Below are positions 1 through 7,618 of a stretch of DNA of 22,900 nucleotides, in pieces. How positions within the stretch are numbered: position 1 is the stretch's first letter; the number at the start of each line of letters is the position of its first letter. A program made the translations under genes and the position numbers. The notes below the pieces were generated by a model that searched no databases, was not told where the DNA came from, and was given only the letters and a program-made list of their open reading frames with translations. The stretch comes from Candidatus Gastranaerophilales bacterium (GTDB lineage Bacteria > Cyanobacteriota > Vampirovibrionia > Gastranaerophilales > Gastranaerophilaceae), in assembly GCA_944325615.1 (NCBI GenBank), contig CALVAU010000112.1, forward strand, positions 1-22,900. The letters are read 5' to 3'.

Positions 1-53
1 TTTTAGAATAAAATCCGAATCGTGAGAGTCCCAGCAAGCAAAAGACACAAAAA

Positions 54-79
54 AAGAAGGCTTATCGCCTTCTCTTTTT
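54..79 (-). terminator. Intrinsic terminator, possibly bidirectional
   Basis: A perfect 7-bp stem (AGAAGGC at 55-61 with GCCTTCT at 67-73) encloses a 5-nt loop. It has an A-tract on the left and a T-run on the right, so it could work in both directions. On the minus strand it follows directly after the tRNA-like 3' end at 84-102, the usual arrangement for a tRNA gene and its terminator. Confidence 0.8.
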
Positions 80-83
80 AAAA

Positions 84-102
84 TGGCTCCTCGGGTGGGA
101 CT
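84..102 (-). other. tRNA 3'-end fragment, candidate attachment-site core
   Basis: Read on the minus strand this is AGTCCCACCCGAGGAGCCA. It has the form of the last part of a tRNA gene: the end of a T loop, a CCCAC T-stem strand, a 7-nt acceptor strand, a discriminator base and an encoded CCA. Just upstream (103 onwards) the expected GTGGGTTCG half of the T arm is missing, so this is not a complete tRNA. A 3' tRNA fragment followed by an intrinsic terminator is typical of a junction left by a tyrosine-recombinase element that inserted into a tRNA gene. The tRNA identity is inferred. Confidence 0.5.
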
Positions 103-175
103 TCTACGGCTCCGCCTTCGCATACAGACTCACTCGTCCTCACTTTGTTGCGGCGGTTCGCTTTGTATCGATTAA
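103..175. other. Short GC-rich non-coding stretch
   Basis: About 70 bp next to the tRNA-like fragment is clearly more GC-rich than the hipBA genes that follow. It contains GGCTCCGCC and GCGGCGGTTCG. I see no gene, promoter or hairpin of note. It could be the terminal sequence of an integrated element or relic DNA. Confidence 0.4.
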
Positions 176-199
176 AATGCACTTGAATTATGACAAATT

Positions 200-1306
200 T
201 TAATCAACTAATGACAAACATTTCTCTTTAATATCAAGAGCAACTTTCCGAGCCTGTTTTTCTTTTATTCCGATATTTTTTGCGACTGCTAAAATATCTT
301 CTATATTCGGATTTTTACCCTCGCCGTTTATTGTTGTTGCATGTTCACCGTTGAATGATGAGCTATAAGTCAAATCATACGCAGGGGACAGGTGCCATTC
401 TTTTTTATTCTCATCATATAAAAATGAGAAATTCTTTGAATGGTCATCTCTGTTGTGTGCAAAAACATTAAAGCACATCAACCTGTACAACTGCTCAACA
501 TCCTGATAATTTTTCGTTAATTCGAGAGTCAATTTCATCAAAATATTGTAATCAAGATTTGGCAGACGATGACTTGTTTCTAATAATCCGCTAACGGAAG
601 CCATATGAACTTTTCTACCGTTTACCCTGTCAAAACGTTTTATACCGAAGTATCCTGAACAAATTTTAGAATCGAAAAGTTTTGTTTCACTCATTTTTAT
701 CCCACAATCTTTTGCAACAAGTGAATATTTGTATTCCTGCTCTCCAATATATTTAGGATCCTGTGAGGATGGGAATTTTATTATCCAATCTTCACTGTTT
801 ATTTTTGTCAAAATCTTTGGTCTTGCTCCGCCTGACGAACCGCCAAGTTTAAAAAGTTCATCCAAGTTATCAGAGCTTTGTGACTCTAATATTTTTGAAC
901 ATTCTTGCGCAAGCTTGTCATAATCAGATTCTTCTTGTGGAGTTTCAAATCTGTGTTCAGGCTTATATGTCAAAGCTCCTATACCGCTTTCTTGTACAAC
1001 TGCAAGCCGATTTAAATTATCAATTTCACTTGGGTTAATTTTATTTTTTAGCAATAGGCGGTCAACTAACAATCGCCCCCAACCGTCAGGTAAGCTGTCA
1101 TTAAACACACCAAATAATCCGTCAAACGGTTCATATTTTGGTAAAAAGACCTTCTTTTGAATTGGTAAACTGAAAGGTGAAATACTAAACCCTGTGGCAA
1201 GCCAATCATTATCATATTCAAATGCAACAAACCTATCAGGAGTTTTAGCCAAAGTTCCGACTAATTTATCATTATAAAAAACTTTCAGATATTTATAATT
1301 ATCCAT
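200..1306 (-). CDS. hipA: HipA-family serine/threonine kinase toxin
   Basis: Toxin of a HipBA type II toxin-antitoxin pair. HipA kinases phosphorylate translation-linked targets (glutamyl-tRNA synthetase in E. coli HipA) and induce dormancy; the target here is unknown. The 368-aa protein has the N-terminal HipA domain (about 1-110), a Gly-rich loop GGSSGGARPK (155-164), a probable ATP-binding lysine in WIIKFPS (about 177), the catalytic-loop sequence HNRDDHSKN (284-292) and the metal-binding LSPAYDLTYS (306-315). All key kinase motifs appear intact. It is shorter than E. coli HipA (about 440 aa), which is common among HipA-like proteins. The ATG follows GAGG by about 7 nt and overlaps the end of hipB by 8 bp, so the two are translationally coupled. 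The HipA family call is secure. Confidence 0.93.
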   Translation of the reverse strand: MDNYKYLKVFYNDKLVGTLAKTPDRFVAFEYDNDWLATGFSISPFSLPIQKKVFLPKYEPFDGLFGVFNDSLPDGWGRLLVDRLLLKNKINPSEIDNLNRLAVVQESGIGALTYKPEHRFETPQEESDYDKLAQECSKILESQSSDNLDELFKLGGSSGGARPKILTKINSEDWIIKFPSSQDPKYIGEQEYKYSLVAKDCGIKMSETKLFDSKICSGYFGIKRFDRVNGRKVHMASVSGLLETSHRLPNLDYNILMKLTLELTKNYQDVEQLYRLMCFNVFAHNRDDHSKNFSFLYDENKKEWHLSPAYDLTYSSSFNGEHATTINGEGKNPNIEDILAVAKNIGIKEKQARKVALDIKEKCLSLVD

Positions 1307-1577
1307 TAATTACCTCATCAATCGAAGCATAAGTTTTTTGTGTAAATAAATTTTCAAAGTCATTATCTAAATCAAGAGCGATAGCAATTTTAATAAAAGA
1401 TTGCAAAGAAATCTCGTATTTTGTTTCAAATCTTTTAATGCTGCCAAGACTAACTCCGGATTTTTGCGCTAAAACTTCCTGCGAAATTTTTAACTTTTTT
1501 CTGTGCTCTTTAATTTTATCTGCAAAACTTTTAGCAATTTCATTGGGAGTTTTTTGATTTAAAAATAAGTTGTTCAT
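1299..1577 (-). CDS. hipB: HipB-like XRE antitoxin/repressor
   Basis: Antitoxin and autorepressor of the pair. The 92-aa protein carries an XRE/Cro-type helix-turn-helix at about residues 30-51 (ISQEVLAQKSGVSLGSIKRF). It precedes and overlaps the toxin gene by 8 bp, the classic hipBA order. There is no Shine-Dalgarno before the ATG. Instead the -10 hexamer of a good sigma-70-type promoter ends 7 nt before the start codon, so the mRNA is probably leaderless. Two copies of a palindromic motif cover this promoter, which fits repression by the HipBA complex. An N-terminal extension of about 20 residues precedes the helix-turn-helix. Confidence 0.88.
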   Translation of the reverse strand: MNNLFLNQKTPNEIAKSFADKIKEHRKKLKISQEVLAQKSGVSLGSIKRFETKYEISLQSFIKIAIALDLDNDFENLFTQKTYASIDEVING

Positions 1578-1593
1578 AGATAATATATTAACC
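1578..1593. promoter_or_regulatory. hipBA operator copy 1 (imperfect palindrome)
   Basis: The 15-nt sequence ATAGATAATATATTA occurs at 1576-1590 and again at 1617-1631, 41 bp (about four helical turns) apart. This copy keeps a perfect TAATATATTA core and overlaps the -10 element. Binding by HipB is inferred from position and symmetry. Confidence 0.65.
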
Positions 1594-1613
1594 TATTTTG
1601 CCCAAAAAGTCAA
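1585..1613 (-). promoter_or_regulatory. hipBA promoter
   Basis: On the minus strand TTGACT (1608-1613) and TAATAT (1585-1590) are separated by exactly 17 bp. The predicted transcription start is at or next to the hipB start codon (1577). The -10 lies inside operator copy 1. Confidence 0.75.
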
Positions 1614-1618
1614 TATAT

Positions 1619-1634
1619 AGATAATATATTATCT
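1619..1634. promoter_or_regulatory. hipBA operator copy 2 (perfect palindrome)
   Basis: AGATAATATATTATCT is a perfect 16-bp palindrome just upstream of the -35 of the hipBA promoter. It repeats the copy-1 motif. Paired operators flanking the promoter match how HipBA complexes are known to repress. Confidence 0.7.
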
Positions 1635-1735
1635 GATTTCCTGAATGGAATCAAAGTTTTATTATGATGTATTTTTATCAACTTTTGAGAAAAATTTTGA
1701 AAGAAAAATTTCGTATGTCTTCCCTATGTCCGTAT

Positions 1736-1764
1736 CTGGCATAGTGGTAGTTTATATTGATAAT
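1736..1764 (+). promoter_or_regulatory. Possible promoter for the 361-aa gene
   Basis: CTGGCA (1736-1741) and GATAAT (1759-1764) are 17 bp apart, upstream of a GAGGTG ribosome binding site at 1777. The -35 is weak. The rest of 1635-1735 shows nothing identifiable. Confidence 0.4.
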
Positions 1765-1787
1765 GTAAAAATATATGAGGTGCTAAA

Positions 1788-2873
1788 ATGAAATTATTTG
1801 ATGATTTTGAAGCGATAAAATTTCCCGAAGAGAATTTGATTTTTATAACAAGTCGTGAATACCTATACTATATCTATAATCCAAAATATGATAGTTGGAA
1901 GAAACATAAAAATGCCGGAAATGATCATATAACTGTCGCTAATTATCCAGATGTTACGAAAAAAGAACTTGAAAAAGCACTGGGTGGTAAATTTCCACAA
2001 AAAGAAACTGATTTTATGAAGTGTTGTCATCCATCACAGCTAAATATCATGAATTTGTATAATCTGTTAAAAGAAGATTACCCAAATTATATTTCATATG
2101 AAGAAATTGATGATTATGTTTATAGTTTTTTGTCAGAGTCAAATATTCCCTATAAATCATATTTAAAATTAAAAGAATTGTTTGATAACTCACTTGCACT
2201 GAAACAAGATAATGAGCAAGTTCTTATGCAAATTAATGAACTTGCTATTGCAATCATTGGAAGAGACATCTTTAAAAAGGAAATTGGTATAATTGATGGT
2301 CATAATAGTTCTTCTTATTTTTGGATTCAGCCGGTGAGAATTATTGACTTCTCGGATACCAATGGAATAGATAATGTTGCAGAAATGGAAACTTCTGAAA
2401 TTTCAATTGAAGAAGATGACGTTGACCAATTTCTTACCCCGTTCCTTTATAAATACTTTGATGACGAGCTTGAAGCCAATAAAAAGAGAGTTGATAATTG
2501 TAGTGATGATGAACAAACATCATATGTTAGTGGATTTGAGTGGTATTTAACACATAACTTTTATACATTTAGTTCTATTGAAAGTATGTTAAAGGACATT
2601 CGAGATACAATAGATGCATTGTCTTCTGGGAGAGAAAATGAATATACTGCAAAATTAAGAGAGAAAAGAGGTCGAGCTACTCATAAATTATGTTATGTAA
2701 AAGGTTGGACTGAAGAACAGATTAAAGAATACAATGACAACAGCCCTACAGAAGATGATACCGAGGCAGAACTAATTATTGATTTTTATCAGCGTTTTAT
2801 TTATAGAGTGGAATCTATGATAAAAGTAGGCAAAGAAAAGGGATATAACCTAATTTCCTTTATGGGACCATAA
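1788..2873 (+). CDS. Uncharacterised 361-aa acidic protein
   Basis: I do not recognise this family. The protein is soluble: no signal peptide, no membrane segment. It is rich in acidic and aromatic residues. Features are an aromatic N-terminal region (YLYYIYNPKYDSW, about 26-38), a predicted helical middle (about 120-160), an acidic stretch around 200-230, and a helical C-terminal half ending in a Lys-rich tail. No nuclease, ATPase or HTH motif is evident. The start is well supported by GAGGTG 5 nt upstream of the ATG. It ends 13 bp before the DUF4186 gene on the same strand, so the two are probably co-transcribed. Function unknown. Confidence 0.8.
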   Translation: MKLFDDFEAIKFPEENLIFITSREYLYYIYNPKYDSWKKHKNAGNDHITVANYPDVTKKELEKALGGKFPQKETDFMKCCHPSQLNIMNLYNLLKEDYPNYISYEEIDDYVYSFLSESNIPYKSYLKLKELFDNSLALKQDNEQVLMQINELAIAIIGRDIFKKEIGIIDGHNSSSYFWIQPVRIIDFSDTNGIDNVAEMETSEISIEEDDVDQFLTPFLYKYFDDELEANKKRVDNCSDDEQTSYVSGFEWYLTHNFYTFSSIESMLKDIRDTIDALSSGRENEYTAKLREKRGRATHKLCYVKGWTEEQIKEYNDNSPTEDDTEAELIIDFYQRFIYRVESMIKVGKEKGYNLISFMGP

Positions 2874-2886
2874 GAGATGTTATACT

Positions 2887-3231
2887 ATGGACATTTTAGA
2901 TAGATTAGCAAAATCAAAATTCAGGAGCAGATTTAAGCTTCGGGGAAAAGAACTTGAATATATCAAGGACAAAGGTCTTGATACAATTTATTCTCATGCC
3001 TGTGATTTTATTCGAGATAGAGTTGCTCCGGCAGAACCTATAAATGATGGAAAACAAACTCCAATGCGCGGACATCCTGTTTTTATTGCCCAACACGCAA
3101 CCGCCACCTGCTGCCGCGGCTGCATTGAAAAATGGCACAAATTCCCCCAACACAGAGAATTAACCAAATCCGAACAAGAATATCTTGTTTCCGTCATTAT
3201 GGAATGGATAAACCGCCAAATAAAACTATAG
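2887..3231 (+). CDS. DUF4186 family protein
   Basis: The 114-aa protein matches DUF4186 as I remember that family. It has the FRSRFKLRGKELEYIKDKGL block (about 12-31), the signature GKQTPMRGHPVFIAQHATATC (about 55-75), CCRGCIEKWH (75-84), and a C-terminal helix ending in MEWINRQIKL. The clustered Cys and His residues suggest metal binding, but the function is not established. The ribosome binding site is weak. The gene starts 13 bp after the 361-aa gene and is probably translated from the same mRNA. Its second half (about 3060-3230) is visibly more GC-rich than its first half and its neighbours. Confidence 0.88.
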   Translation: MDILDRLAKSKFRSRFKLRGKELEYIKDKGLDTIYSHACDFIRDRVAPAEPINDGKQTPMRGHPVFIAQHATATCCRGCIEKWHKFPQHRELTKSEQEYLVSVIMEWINRQIKL

Positions 3232-3328
3232 ATGATAACTAGGTTAGTTTACCCTATGCTAATACAATCATTATTTCTGAAAAAGTTTACATATATTTGT
3301 GCTAGACTTAGTTTTAGAGGTTTATATA

Positions 3329-4270
3329 ATGACTGATATAATAAAAAAAGATTTTGATTGTTTTAATGTATATTCCACAGAAGGTAATTATTCATTTTTT
3401 CATATTGAGATTGAAGATACTGAAGACTTTTATAAGAAACTTTTTTATTATTTCTTTGATGAAAATAGATTATTACAATATGCTGAAAATAATTTCCATT
3501 TAAAATTTGAAAAATCTGATAAAAACTATGCAACATTATATAAGAATCTAAGATATTTTATAGATGAAAAATTTTTATTAGAAAATTTTGATTATGAAGT
3601 TTTTGATGAAACAATTGAAAAAATATTAAAAGAAGAATATACAATAGAAAATAAAGTAGGCAAAAATTTTATTAGAATTGATAAATTCGGAAAAGTTGGG
3701 GAGTATATTTTCTCTACCATTTTAGCAAATTATTTCAAATTTGACTGCATAATTCCTAAAATTAAGTTGACTACAAATTATAATATGAGTGTTTTTGGCA
3801 TAGATACGCTTTTTTATAGTTCAGAAAATAATATCTTATTATTTGGAGAATCCAAAGTATCAAAAAGCATACAAAATGGAATAGAACTTATAAAAACATC
3901 TTTAAAAGATTATGAATCTCAAATAAACAATGAATTTTTATTAACACTTAGTAATCGAACTCTTAATTGTAATCCTAAATTTTTAGAAAAATTTAAACAA
4001 CATATTGATACTTGTATAAATTTTGATGAGTTTAAAAATTGTGCAAATCTTGAAGCCATTGGCATTCCAATTTTTATAGCACATAGTAGCGAAAGTAATG
4101 ACCCAGAGTATTATCTAAACGAATTAATAAAGATTCCAAAAACCAAATTTTGCAATTTGGATACTTACTATTATTCTATATCTTTACCAATTGTTAATAA
4201 AGACAAAATGATGGCAGTATTTACTGCCGAGATGAAAATAAAAGAGGATTTATATAAAGATGCAAGATAG
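3329..4270 (+). CDS. hamA: Hachiman-like HamA nuclease (DUF1837)
   Basis: Likely effector of a Hachiman anti-phage system. HamA is a PD-(D/E)XK-fold DNase held inactive by its partner helicase until infection. Numbered from this start (313 aa), the DUF1837-type nuclease core shows GKVGEYIF (121-128, Glu125), FGIDTLFY (Asp149) and LFGESKV (Glu164, Lys166), a complete E...D...ExK arrangement. The N-terminal part (1-110) is a helical, AT-rich-coded domain. I chose the ATG at 3329 because AGAGG (3316-3320) sits 8 nt before it; an in-frame GTG at 3299 would add 10 residues without a ribosome binding site. The gene overlaps hamB by 11 bp, as expected for an obligate pair. The assignment rests on motif order and gene pairing, not on a search. 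Confidence 0.8.
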   Translation: MTDIIKKDFDCFNVYSTEGNYSFFHIEIEDTEDFYKKLFYYFFDENRLLQYAENNFHLKFEKSDKNYATLYKNLRYFIDEKFLLENFDYEVFDETIEKILKEEYTIENKVGKNFIRIDKFGKVGEYIFSTILANYFKFDCIIPKIKLTTNYNMSVFGIDTLFYSSENNILLFGESKVSKSIQNGIELIKTSLKDYESQINNEFLLTLSNRTLNCNPKFLEKFKQHIDTCINFDEFKNCANLEAIGIPIFIAHSSESNDPEYYLNELIKIPKTKFCNLDTYYYSISLPIVNKDKMMAVFTAEMKIKEDLYKDAR

Positions 4271-6341
4271 CATATCGATACAGGAAAAAAGAGAAGAATA
4301 TATTAGACAATTAGACAAGACTTCTGATAATGAAGTTGTTAAATCATTATCAGAAAATTTATTTGCCTTAGATTTAACTTTATATTCAAGTAATTATACA
4401 TTTGATTCAATTTTATATAATGCATTTGCTGCTTCCAGTTTAGATAGTGACATTAGTTTGCACCCATCTCAAATGGAAATCCTTGAAATTATAAAAAATA
4501 ATAGTGCTTCTATAATTAGTGCCCCAACTAGTTTTGGAAAAACATTCTGTATATTTGAGTACATATATCGAGAAAAACCAAATACAGTTGTTCTTATTGT
4601 TCCTACATTAGCATTAATAGATGAATATAAAAGAAAGATTATAAAAACATATAAAGAGGAATTTAGTCAATATAAGATATATACAACCATTTCAAAAGAA
4701 AAAGATTATGATTTTAATAAGAAAAATATTTTTATTTTAACACATGACAAAATCGTACAAGACAATACTTATGAAATTTTTAAAAGTATAGATTTTTTAG
4801 CAATTGATGAAATTTATAAATTAGAAAAAAAAGAAAATGATGATAGAGTTTTAGTTTTGAATATGGCATATTATTATCTATCTCAAATATCTGAAAAATA
4901 TGTCCTGCTTGCACCTTTTATTGATAATGTTGAAAATACTGATATTTTAGACAAGAAGCCATATTTTTATAAATCAGATTACTCTCCAGTTGTAAATAAT
5001 GTTGAAGAAATTGGGATAATTAATGATAAATATCGTTTTTCAGAAGCAAATAAAATAAATCAAGCATTGCCTCCTAATGAAAAAACCCTTATATATTTTG
5101 GAACAGTATACAACTTAAATAAATACATAACTGACATAATTGTAAATGAACCAATTATAAACAATTTAGAACCAGAGATTGGAAGTTTCATAAATTGGGC
5201 AAAAGACGAAATACATGAAGACTGGGTTCTTATTAAAGCTCTTGAACGAGGATATTTGGTCCATAATGGACAAATTCCATTAGGAATCAGGCTTTTTCAG
5301 CTTAATACATACGAGCATAACAAGAGCTATAATAGATTACTTTGTACTTCAACATTACTAGAAGGAGTAAATACTACAGCAGAAAATATCATCATCGTTG
5401 AACCTTCAAGAATGTATGATGAAAACTTTACAGCATTCGACTTTTTTAATTTAGTTGGTAGAACAGGAAGACTTTTTAAACATTTTATTGGAAATGCTTA
5501 TTACATAAAGGGACCAGACGATTGTAGCTATGAAAGAGATGATGCTAAGAAAACCATTGAATTTGAGATCACTACCGATAGTGAAGATATTTTCTTTCAA
5601 AAAAAAGAATATGATAAATGTACTCAAATAATGGATTTTATTAAAAAATTAAACATTACAGTTGAAGATTATTCTGAATATATTGGCTCGAAATTAAGGT
5701 TTAATACGGTTCTAACTTTATTTTTATCATATTTAAAACACAGAGATTTTTTACTCACAGGTATCAAGGCTTATATTGATTCTTTGCAAACCGATAGTCC
5801 TATAAGTAGAACAAGTATAATAAAACCCCTATATTACATATGCGAGGACAAATACATAAGGTGGGATTATACCGCGTCTTTAGATGCTGCGTGTATAAAT
5901 TCTTTAATTAACAGAACACGCCCAAAAATAAAAGAATGTATACATAAAGTTCAAAAAAATTTCACGACTGATATAAATAGCCTAATATCGAAATTAATCA
6001 AGTATAAAAACAGTTACATCGAACATCAATTTTATAAAAAAGTTTCCATTATTTTATTCTTTATGATTAATGACAATATCTGTTCAGAATATACCGACTT
6101 GATAAAAAGTGAAGTCTTAGGAATAATTGACATGCTGTACTATGCTAATTCTCCTGCTAAAAAATTATTATATGACATGGGAATCTATGAAAAGGATATA
6201 GATATTATTTCAAATATAATTGGTGAAGATTTTGATGATATAAATGATTTGAAAAATAAAATTCAAGAAAAAAGAGCTCTTATAATTCCTCGAATGTCGT
6301 ATATTTCAAAATATGTTATTGAAAATCAATTACAAAATTAG
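4260..6341 (+). CDS. hamB: Hachiman-like HamB superfamily 2 helicase
   Basis: DNA helicase partner of HamA; in studied Hachiman systems it monitors DNA integrity and releases the nuclease. In this 693-aa protein, motif I is SAPTSFGKT (87-95), motif Ia VPTLAL (114-119), motif II DEIY (183-186, in place of the common DEAH), motif V around LLCTSTLLEGVNTT (360-373) and motif VI NLVGRTGR (397-404). A helical C-terminal region (about 430-693) has no recognised motif. The start ATG has AAAGAGG 12 nt upstream, lies inside the end of hamA, and overlaps it by 11 bp. Very AT-rich, like hamA. Other SF2 defence helicases are possible by sequence alone; the DUF1837 neighbour decides the call. Confidence 0.82.
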   Translation: MQDSISIQEKREEYIRQLDKTSDNEVVKSLSENLFALDLTLYSSNYTFDSILYNAFAASSLDSDISLHPSQMEILEIIKNNSASIISAPTSFGKTFCIFEYIYREKPNTVVLIVPTLALIDEYKRKIIKTYKEEFSQYKIYTTISKEKDYDFNKKNIFILTHDKIVQDNTYEIFKSIDFLAIDEIYKLEKKENDDRVLVLNMAYYYLSQISEKYVLLAPFIDNVENTDILDKKPYFYKSDYSPVVNNVEEIGIINDKYRFSEANKINQALPPNEKTLIYFGTVYNLNKYITDIIVNEPIINNLEPEIGSFINWAKDEIHEDWVLIKALERGYLVHNGQIPLGIRLFQLNTYEHNKSYNRLLCTSTLLEGVNTTAENIIIVEPSRMYDENFTAFDFFNLVGRTGRLFKHFIGNAYYIKGPDDCSYERDDAKKTIEFEITTDSEDIFFQKKEYDKCTQIMDFIKKLNITVEDYSEYIGSKLRFNTVLTLFLSYLKHRDFLLTGIKAYIDSLQTDSPISRTSIIKPLYYICEDKYIRWDYTASLDAACINSLINRTRPKIKECIHKVQKNFTTDINSLISKLIKYKNSYIEHQFYKKVSIILFFMINDNICSEYTDLIKSEVLGIIDMLYYANSPAKKLLYDMGIYEKDIDIISNIIGEDFDDINDLKNKIQEKRALIIPRMSYISKYVIENQLQN

Positions 6342-6390
6342 TTAATAAATTTAAATAAAAAGAACGTCGCATTAAAATTTTTGTATATTT

Positions 6391-6591
6391 TTATTTTTCA
6401 AAATCATCTTCAAATCCTCTTATATTATCAAGTTCAATGTTATATCTCTTGCCGGTTTTATCAACACAAGTTGCAAAATCTACAGTTTTATCTGCATATT
6501 TGTTTTCCCATAAACAAATTAACAATCCGATTTCTTGTGTTTTTAGGTTTAAAATCTTTGTTCCATATAATTTGTAATCTTTTTCAATCAT
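6391..6591 (-). CDS. Small uncharacterised protein (66 aa), pair member 2
   Basis: Unrecognised short, acidic protein, probably cytosolic and all-beta. It resembles the neighbouring 70-aa protein: both begin MIE plus basic/aromatic residues and share a C-V-x-x-(T/D)-G-(K/E)-R-Y segment (CVDKTGKRYNIE here, CVAPDGERYVFD there). The start is supported by AAAGG, which overlaps the stop region of the upstream gene (3-bp gap), so the two are coupled. It converges on hamB, leaving about 50 bp of AT-rich sequence in between. Confidence 0.65.
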   Translation of the reverse strand: MIEKDYKLYGTKILNLKTQEIGLLICLWENKYADKTVDFATCVDKTGKRYNIELDNIRGFEDDFEK

Positions 6592-6594
6592 AGT

Positions 6595-6807
6595 TTAACC
6601 TTTCGTTATTGTAACATCAGCGTAAATTTCGTCTGGCTTATCTGGGTCAATCAAAAAATCCTTATCAAATACATATCTTTCACCATCCGGTGCGACGCAG
6701 CCGACAATATTGTGTTCACCAAAACACAGAACCGTAAACTCTTCGCTATCTTTTTCAAACCAGCCTTTGAGCTTTTTCAATCTATATTTTTTACCGATTT
6801 CAATCAT
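6595..6807 (-). CDS. Small uncharacterised protein (70 aa), pair member 1
   Basis: First gene of a two-gene minus-strand operon. It has a strong AAAGGAGC ribosome binding site about 7 nt before the ATG. The sequence (KKYRLKKLKGWFEKDSEEF, then GCVAPDGERYVFDKDFLIDP) looks like a compact beta-barrel (SH3-like) fold, but I recognise no family. It shares a motif with the following 66-aa gene, suggesting an old duplication. Function unknown. Confidence 0.7.
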   Translation of the reverse strand: MIEIGKKYRLKKLKGWFEKDSEEFTVLCFGEHNIVGCVAPDGERYVFDKDFLIDPDKPDEIYADVTITKG

Positions 6808-6860
6808 AGTATGCTCCTTTCAAGCTACACCATTCATCGCTCTTTCAATAGGAAACATCA

Positions 6861-6890
6861 ACTAAATATGTCTAAAACGTATCATGTCAA
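6861..6890 (-). promoter_or_regulatory. Possible promoter for the 70-aa/66-aa gene pair
   Basis: On the minus strand a perfect TTGACA (6885-6890) is followed after 18 bp by TTTAGT (6861-6866). It lies about 55 bp upstream of the 70-aa gene. The -10 is weak. Confidence 0.45.
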
Positions 6891-6923
6891 CACAAAATTA
6901 GCATGAATGCCCGATTTTAGATG

Positions 6924-6932
6924 TGTTATAAT
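6924..6932 (+). promoter_or_regulatory. Extended -10 promoter element
   Basis: TGTTATAAT is a perfect extended -10 (TGn-TATAAT). The predicted transcription start is near 6939, upstream of the 129-aa gene. There is no clear -35, as extended -10 promoters allow. Confidence 0.6.
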
Positions 6933-6965
6933 ATATAAATGCAACAAAATATAAGGAATACAGGC

Positions 6966-7355
6966 ATGGCAAGTCCATTAGAAAAATTATATGATTGTAT
7001 GGTTACTGGCACATTAGGTATAATGTCAGCAACTACCGAACGGTCTTTAAATCAAATAGGATTAACTGATAATGAAAAAGAAATTTTAAAAAAGTACTCA
7101 TGCAAGTTGTTTTGGTGTATGGTTTTGGAACAATATATTGAAAATAAAATATTATTTAAAGACAAAGAGAGGGTTTTTCTTAAAATGGCTTTGGCTGAAA
7201 CAAAGGATACTGATCTAGTAATTAAATTGAACAAATTTTTCAACAATTCTAATAAAGACGAAGCAAAAAAGTTGCTGGAAGATATATGCAATGGAATCCC
7301 TAAAAATGTATTGGAAGATTTATTAAACAAACTTTTTAAGCATTTTAAATTTTGA
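6966..7355 (+). CDS. Uncharacterised 129-aa protein
   Basis: Unrecognised. A helical, Lys/Leu-rich soluble protein with no clear motif: a hydrophobic helix near the N-terminus (LYDCMVTGTLGIMSA), a middle with several helices, and a C-terminal Leu/Lys helix (VLEDLLNKLFKHFKF). I chose the ATG at 6966 because AAGGA (6953-6957) lies 8 nt before it. An in-frame ATG at 6939 would add nine residues; it has no ribosome binding site but sits just where transcription should start, so a leaderless longer form is possible. The stop is 29 bp from the converging 77-aa gene. Confidence 0.65.
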   Translation: MASPLEKLYDCMVTGTLGIMSATTERSLNQIGLTDNEKEILKKYSCKLFWCMVLEQYIENKILFKDKERVFLKMALAETKDTDLVIKLNKFFNNSNKDEAKKLLEDICNGIPKNVLEDLLNKLFKHFKF

Positions 7356-7384
7356 ACACGACTTGAACACCAATTAAACATCTT

Positions 7385-7618
7385 TTAAACGGCATTTAAA
7401 TCTTCAACTTCTTTTTCGTGGTCAATGAAGAATGCATTTAAGACATCTGCATCATTTCGCAAGTGCTTAATTACAGGTGCAAGATTATAACACTCTTCAA
7501 TCTCTGGCTGATTTGCGACGAAATAATCTATAATAACGGCAGTATTATAAATATTCTCCGACCACTTGCTTAACTGCTTAAACTCCTTTGGAGTAATGTT
7601 TAATCCGACTTTTTCCAT
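7385..7618 (-). CDS. Uncharacterised 77-aa protein
   Basis: Unrecognised small acidic helical protein (NITPKEFKQLSKWSENIYNTA at the N-terminus, an acidic C-terminus EKEVEDLNAV). It could be a partner or regulatory protein, but nothing shows which. The ribosome binding site AAAGGAGGT is near-perfect and unusually close (3-4 nt) to the ATG. It lies in the loop of a small hairpin formed by the leader (see separate entry). Confidence 0.7.
   Translation of the reverse strand: MEKVGLNITPKEFKQLSKWSENIYNTAVIIDYFVANQPEIEECYNLAPVIKHLRNDADVLNAFFIDHEKEVEDLNAV

Noticed and set aside
84..175. Complete tRNA gene
   Set aside because: Only the last 19 nt match tRNA form; there is no 5' T-arm strand, anticodon arm or D arm in the adjoining sequence.
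1736..1755. Sigma-54 promoter (TGGCA-like sequence)
   Set aside because: The GG and GC dinucleotides are not in the required 10-bp spacing.
6342..6390. Terminator between hamB and the small gene pair
   Set aside because: AT-rich with T-runs but no stem of useful length on either strand.
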